Positions 42,172-45,044 of a DNA stretch of 45,044 nucleotides are shown one piece after another. The notes under the pieces are model-generated. The model ran no database searches and was not told the DNA's origin. It saw only the letters and a program-made list of their open reading frames with translations. Numbering within the stretch: position 1 is the first letter of the stretch; the number at the start of each line of letters is the position of its first letter. The DNA lies in the NCBI GenBank assembly GCA_013151495.1, contig JAADIE010000079.1, positions 1 to 45,044 of the forward strand, in the 5' to 3' direction. Source of the stretch: Nitrospirota bacterium (GTDB lineage Bacteria > Nitrospirota > Thermodesulfovibrionia > Thermodesulfovibrionales > JdFR-85). The position numbers were made by a program, and so were the translations under genes.

Positions 42172-43608
42172 CTACAAATAAGGTGAAAGCAGAAAGGCCA
42201 TTCCGTCTCTGATTTTAAGCATAAGGGGACGCTTTCTGATGGCAAAGAGATCAAGCCTCTTGGCAGCAGCTATTTTTTTCTCCACAATCTGTAGAAGTTC
42301 TGAAGCAAGTCCAGTATCGTAGCATTCAATATTGAACTCGAAATTCAGCCTGAAACTCCTTGCATCCCAGTTGCCAGAGCCTATCAAGACCCAAAAGTCA
42401 TCCACTATCATAATTTTTGAATGATCAAAGGGCGGCGGGGTCAGCCAGATTCTGCAATTTTCATTGATTATCTGCTCAAGTATATTAAAGGATGCCCACT
42501 GTACCACGGGTATATTGTTTTTCTCAGGCAATACTATATCAATATGCACTCCCCTTAAAGCAGCCAGATTCAATGCTGAAATAAGATTCTCCTCTGGAAG
42601 AAAATAAGGGGTAACTATCTTGATAGATTTTCTTGCAACAGTTAATGCACTATGAAAGGTCAGAAGCTGTTTTTCAAAGTCCTCGTCAGGACCATCCGGT
42701 ATACCTCTGGCAAGGGCATTGCCGACAGGCTCTATTTCTGGAAACCAGCGCTTCCCCTTTAATACCTCACCTGTACAAAAGTACCAGTCCTCAGCAAAGA
42801 CCTGCTGCATATGCCTTACTACCGGGCCTTCCACAAGAAAGTGAATATCCTTTACCGGATAGGCCGGTTTCAGCCCGAGCATATGCCCTTCTCTTATGTT
42901 CATACCACCAGTAAAGCCCTTTTTACCATCAATTACCAGTATCTTACGATGATTGCGTAAGTTCACAAAGGGAAGCCAGGTAGGGGTAAGGGTGGGTAAA
43001 AATCTAACCGCCTTTATGCCAAGTCTTTTAAGCTTTCTCGTAATTGGTGGGAAGCTGTATCTTGTGCCCATATCATCAATAATTATTCGTATATCCACTC
43101 CTCTTTCTTTTGCATTCTTCAGTGCCCCAAGGAACATCTCACCAGCCCTGTCGTTGTCAAAGATATAGGTTGAAAGATTAATGGTATCTCTGGCTTCCTC
43201 AATGGCTTTGAGCATTGCCGGATAGGCATTGTCACCATCCTCAAGAGGGACTATCCTATTACCAGGTAAAAGGGGTAGATCTGTGATCTTGTCAATCATT
43301 CTTGAGAGTTGCTTAAACTGGGCAGATGGTCTTTGGAAGTCTACATACACATAGGCATCGGGTAGATCGAACTTCTTTGATACTCCTGCGATGGTGCTTC
43401 TTAAAATCCTTGCCTTTCTTCTAATCCTGTTTATCCCAAAGGTTATGTACAGAAAACCACCAAGCACCGGAACAAGCCAAATTATTCCTATCCAGGCAAA
43501 GGCAGAACGGGCATTCTTTTTTGTAAGAAGCACATGTACCGATGCAACCAGGGAAATGGCCAGAGTTAAAACACCGGCGATATGAGGCCAGATATGTTCG
43601 ATCATCAT
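42172..43608 (-). CDS. cls: Cardiolipin synthase (phospholipase D family)
   Basis: Membrane enzyme of 478 residues joining phosphatidylglycerol units into cardiolipin. Two N-terminal membrane helices (about 8-28 and 38-58) precede two HKD motifs: HRKILVIDGKKGFTGGMNI (about 216) and HSKIMIVDDFWVLIGSGN (about 396). PxxxxF-type regions between them fit the family. The start is one of two adjacent ATGs (43608 or 43605). A good promoter lies 8 nt upstream and no Shine-Dalgarno is present. arsC follows in the same direction after 52 nt. Confidence 0.94.
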   Translation of the reverse strand: MMIEHIWPHIAGVLTLAISLVASVHVLLTKKNARSAFAWIGIIWLVPVLGGFLYITFGINRIRRKARILRSTIAGVSKKFDLPDAYVYVDFQRPSAQFKQLSRMIDKITDLPLLPGNRIVPLEDGDNAYPAMLKAIEEARDTINLSTYIFDNDRAGEMFLGALKNAKERGVDIRIIIDDMGTRYSFPPITRKLKRLGIKAVRFLPTLTPTWLPFVNLRNHRKILVIDGKKGFTGGMNIREGHMLGLKPAYPVKDIHFLVEGPVVRHMQQVFAEDWYFCTGEVLKGKRWFPEIEPVGNALARGIPDGPDEDFEKQLLTFHSALTVARKSIKIVTPYFLPEENLISALNLAALRGVHIDIVLPEKNNIPVVQWASFNILEQIINENCRIWLTPPPFDHSKIMIVDDFWVLIGSGNWDARSFRLNFEFNIECYDTGLASELLQIVEKKIAAAKRLDLFAIRKRPLMLKIRDGMAFLLSPYL

Positions 43609-43616
43609 ACACTGTT

Positions 43617-43645
43617 ATTATAACCGGGATTGTAGGTCTTCACAA
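43617..43645 (-). promoter_or_regulatory. Promoter of cls, -10 box 8 nt from the start codon
   Basis: On the minus strand TTGTGA (43645-43640), a 17-bp spacer and TATAAT (43622-43617) form a canonical promoter. The -10 box ends 8 nt before the first cls ATG, so the transcript would start at or within two bases of the start codon. Confidence 0.7.
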
Positions 43646-43752
43646 ATATTTCATACTCCCTTCAACAATCCTTCAAAAACCAGAGCTAATATATAAACCA
43701 GATAATGAGGCTGCCTTGCAGCCCGTAATAATAAACCCAAGGAGGTATGGTT

Positions 43753-44175
43753 ATGAAAAAGGTACTGGTAACTTTAACGGTTCTGGCAGTGCTGGCTTTA
43801 GGTGCAGGTGCATTTGCCTTTGGGCCAGGATGGTTTGGTGGTGGTCCAATGATGGGCTATGGTATGATGGGCCCTGGCATGATGGGCTACACCGGTGGAA
43901 CATGGTGCTCAGGGCCTGGCAGTTGTTTTACCCAGGGTACTTATGGTCCGGCTAACAGCAAGTTTCTTGAAGAAACAAGGGATCTCAGGAAACAGCTTAA
44001 TGACAAGAGATTTGAATACTTCGAGGCCCTGAGGAATCCTGAAACAAAGCCTGAAACCATTACCAAGCTCCAGAAGGAGATCTGGGACCTCAGAAAAAAG
44101 ATTTCTGAAAAAGCACCTCGTACAGCCTACAGAGGAGGTTTTGGCCCCTATGGAGTAGCCCCCTGCTGGCAGTAA
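43753..44175 (+). CDS. ZraP/Spy-like periplasmic protein
   Basis: An exported 140-residue protein. The signal peptide covers about residues 1-23 (MKKVLVTLTVLAVLALGAGA, cut near AFA). The mature protein begins with a Gly/Met-rich, possibly metal-binding segment (GMMGPGMMGY), has two cysteines, and then a helical hairpin (KFLEETRDLRKQL to IWDLRKKI) of the ZraP/CpxP/Spy type. Relatives act as periplasmic chaperones or metal-responsive regulators. I use ATG at 43753, 7 nt after GGAGG; the ATG at 43747 is too close to it. A strong terminator follows, so it is monocistronic. Confidence 0.85.
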   Translation: MKKVLVTLTVLAVLALGAGAFAFGPGWFGGGPMMGYGMMGPGMMGYTGGTWCSGPGSCFTQGTYGPANSKFLEETRDLRKQLNDKRFEYFEALRNPETKPETITKLQKEIWDLRKKISEKAPRTAYRGGFGPYGVAPCWQ

Positions 44176-44184
44176 CCCCTTTAC

Positions 44185-44225
44185 GGGCAACTCGCTAACG
44201 GCGAGTTGCCCTTTTACTTTTTTTT
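44185..44225 (+). terminator. Rho-independent terminator after the ZraP-like gene
   Basis: GGGCAACTCGC (44185-44195) pairs perfectly with 44201-44211 around a 5-nt loop, followed by TTTTAC and a run of eight T residues ending at 44225. Confidence 0.95.
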
Positions 44226-44233
44226 CACAGCTT

Positions 44234-44263
44234 TTGAATCATATTGTACGGTAAAGTTATAAT
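44234..44263 (+). promoter_or_regulatory. Promoter of the MalT-like gene
   Basis: TTGAAT at 44234-44239, an 18-bp spacer and a perfect TATAAT at 44258-44263. The transcript would begin near 44270, about 35 nt before the TTG start at 44305. Confidence 0.65.
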
Positions 44264-44304
44264 AAAGAGTACTTTTAACTTAAAAAGAAAGGCTAAACGA
44301 CTAT

Positions 44305-45044
44305 TTGAATTTAAATTTAACAAGACTCATTCCTCCCGATCCAAGGGGAACCCTTCAACGAAACAGGCTTTTAAAACCCTTTAACTGTTGTGCACCTGCC
44401 ATCTGGGTTTCCGGTCCACCAGGCTCTGGTAAAAGCACATTGGTAGCATCCTATCTAAAAAAACAGGACCTGCCCTTTGTTTATTACCGGGCAGATGCTG
44501 AGGACAAAGAACCAGAAGTATTTCTGCAAAACCTGATTCAATGCTTTTCTTCAAAAGGATTCAAGATGAACCCTCCCTCCTGGACGGTCACTGGAGAGTT
44601 ATTAAATGAAATGGATACCCTGCTACCTTTTCTTGAAAAGCTGTTTTTAATACCAGAGGCTGCCTTTGTATTTGTTCTTGAAGACATAGATAGCATAGAG
44701 AATAATTCATTCATGGTAAAACTCCTTTCCTGTATTCATACTATCCTACCTTCTAACTGCAGGATGGTGATAACCTCTCATGAACCTGTTGAATGTGCCA
44801 TTAAGGTTTTTGAGGAAAATATCGAAATCATCGATGAAGAGCTTCTTAGATTTAATGCTAACGAAACCAGGCAACTTTTAGACGCTAAAGATAATCGATA
44901 CTTACAAAGGGTTCTTGAATTAACAAATGGCAGGGCTATTACACTTTCAGCCTTAAGAGGTAGTACAGACCTTTCCGTATTTAAAAAGCTGGTACCAGAG
45001 TTTAGCCCGGAAGATATCCTCTATTTCCTTCTGCGGGCCATAGC
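44305..45044 (+). CDS. MalT/LuxR-type STAND ATPase, 5' part only
   Basis: The frame runs open from a stop at 44281-44283 to the window edge, so this gene is cut at its 3' end; about 246 residues are visible. The only usable start is TTG at 44305, after AAGAAAGG at 44285-44292. The N-terminus has LTRLIPPDPRGTLQRNRLL, followed by the P-loop VSGPPGSGKST at about residues 35-45 and a Walker B-like VFVLEDIDSIE near 130. This resembles the NTPase of MalT-type STAND regulators, which usually continue into TPR and a LuxR DNA-binding or BTAD domain; that part is outside the window. Confidence 0.75.
   Translation, partial: MNLNLTRLIPPDPRGTLQRNRLLKPFNCCAPAIWVSGPPGSGKSTLVASYLKKQDLPFVYYRADAEDKEPEVFLQNLIQCFSSKGFKMNPPSWTVTGELLNEMDTLLPFLEKLFLIPEAAFVFVLEDIDSIENNSFMVKLLSCIHTILPSNCRMVITSHEPVECAIKVFEENIEIIDEELLRFNANETRQLLDAKDNRYLQRVLELTNGRAITLSALRGSTDLSVFKKLVPEFSPEDILYFLLRAI

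Noticed and set aside
42120-42254. N-terminal extension of ArsC by 45 residues
   Set aside because: The extension is not family-like, has no ribosome site and would overlap the 3' end of cls; ATG at 42119 gives the usual ArsC N-terminus.

Overview
The window is a gene-dense, almost entirely chromosomal housekeeping region of a diderm, anaerobic or facultatively anaerobic bacterium. Diderm character follows from a heptose-1-phosphate adenylyltransferase, an undecaprenyl-diphosphate synthase next to an RseP-type protease, and several exported proteins. C1 metabolism is indicated by a selenocysteine-containing formate dehydrogenase operon next to formate-tetrahydrofolate ligase. Gene orders such as yicC-remA-gmk-rpoZ-coaBC, pepQ-efp-accB-accC, tRNA-Ser/SRP RNA/dnaX-ybaB-recR and cmk-plsC-ispH-rpsA fit deep-branching diderm phyla. 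My best guess is Nitrospirota (Thermodesulfovibrionia-like) or a Desulfobacterota relative. That is inference from gene content, not a placement.

Layout. (1) 140-9969, plus strand: an exported FG-GAP/VCBS-like protein, then uppS-cdsA-dxr-rseP (isoprenoid, phospholipid and envelope stress functions), a MazG-like pyrophosphohydrolase, a YbgC thioesterase, rfaE2 and mfd, nearly all touching or overlapping. (2) 10068-17381: NuoE-like, NuoF-like and molybdenum/tungsten formate dehydrogenase catalytic subunits (the last with an in-frame TGA read as selenocysteine), a cNMP-binding-fold protein, and fhs. Formate can thus be oxidised, or made, and loaded onto tetrahydrofolate. A strong terminator separates fhs from the convergent trpC. 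(3) 18293-26631: yicC-remA-gmk-rpoZ-coaBC, a TPR plus roadblock protein pair, an M24 peptidase, efp, accB and accC. (4) 26691-30859: tRNA-Arg, aroC, tRNA-Ser, SRP RNA, dnaX-ybaB-recR. (5) 36849-30854, minus strand: cmk-plsC-ispH-rpsA-sppA-ihfB-Rieske-cytochrome b6. (6) 36953-45044: tRNA-Val, a fused HyuA/HyuB hydantoinase/oxoprolinase, a HEAT-repeat protein, FmdB, then arsC and cardiolipin synthase on minus, a ZraP-like periplasmic protein, and the start of a MalT-like ATPase cut by the window end.

Several genes have canonical promoters whose -10 box lies only 7-8 nt before the start codon (yicC, cmk, cls) and lack a Shine-Dalgarno. These look like leaderless transcripts.

No mobile element, prophage, CRISPR array or defence island is visible, and I found no clearly undescribed system. 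The most unusual points are the NuoF-like formate dehydrogenase subunit with a shortened nucleotide-binding loop, a b6f-type cytochrome b6 with the heme c_i cysteine but no subunit IV nearby, the leaderless pattern, and the TPR/roadblock pair.
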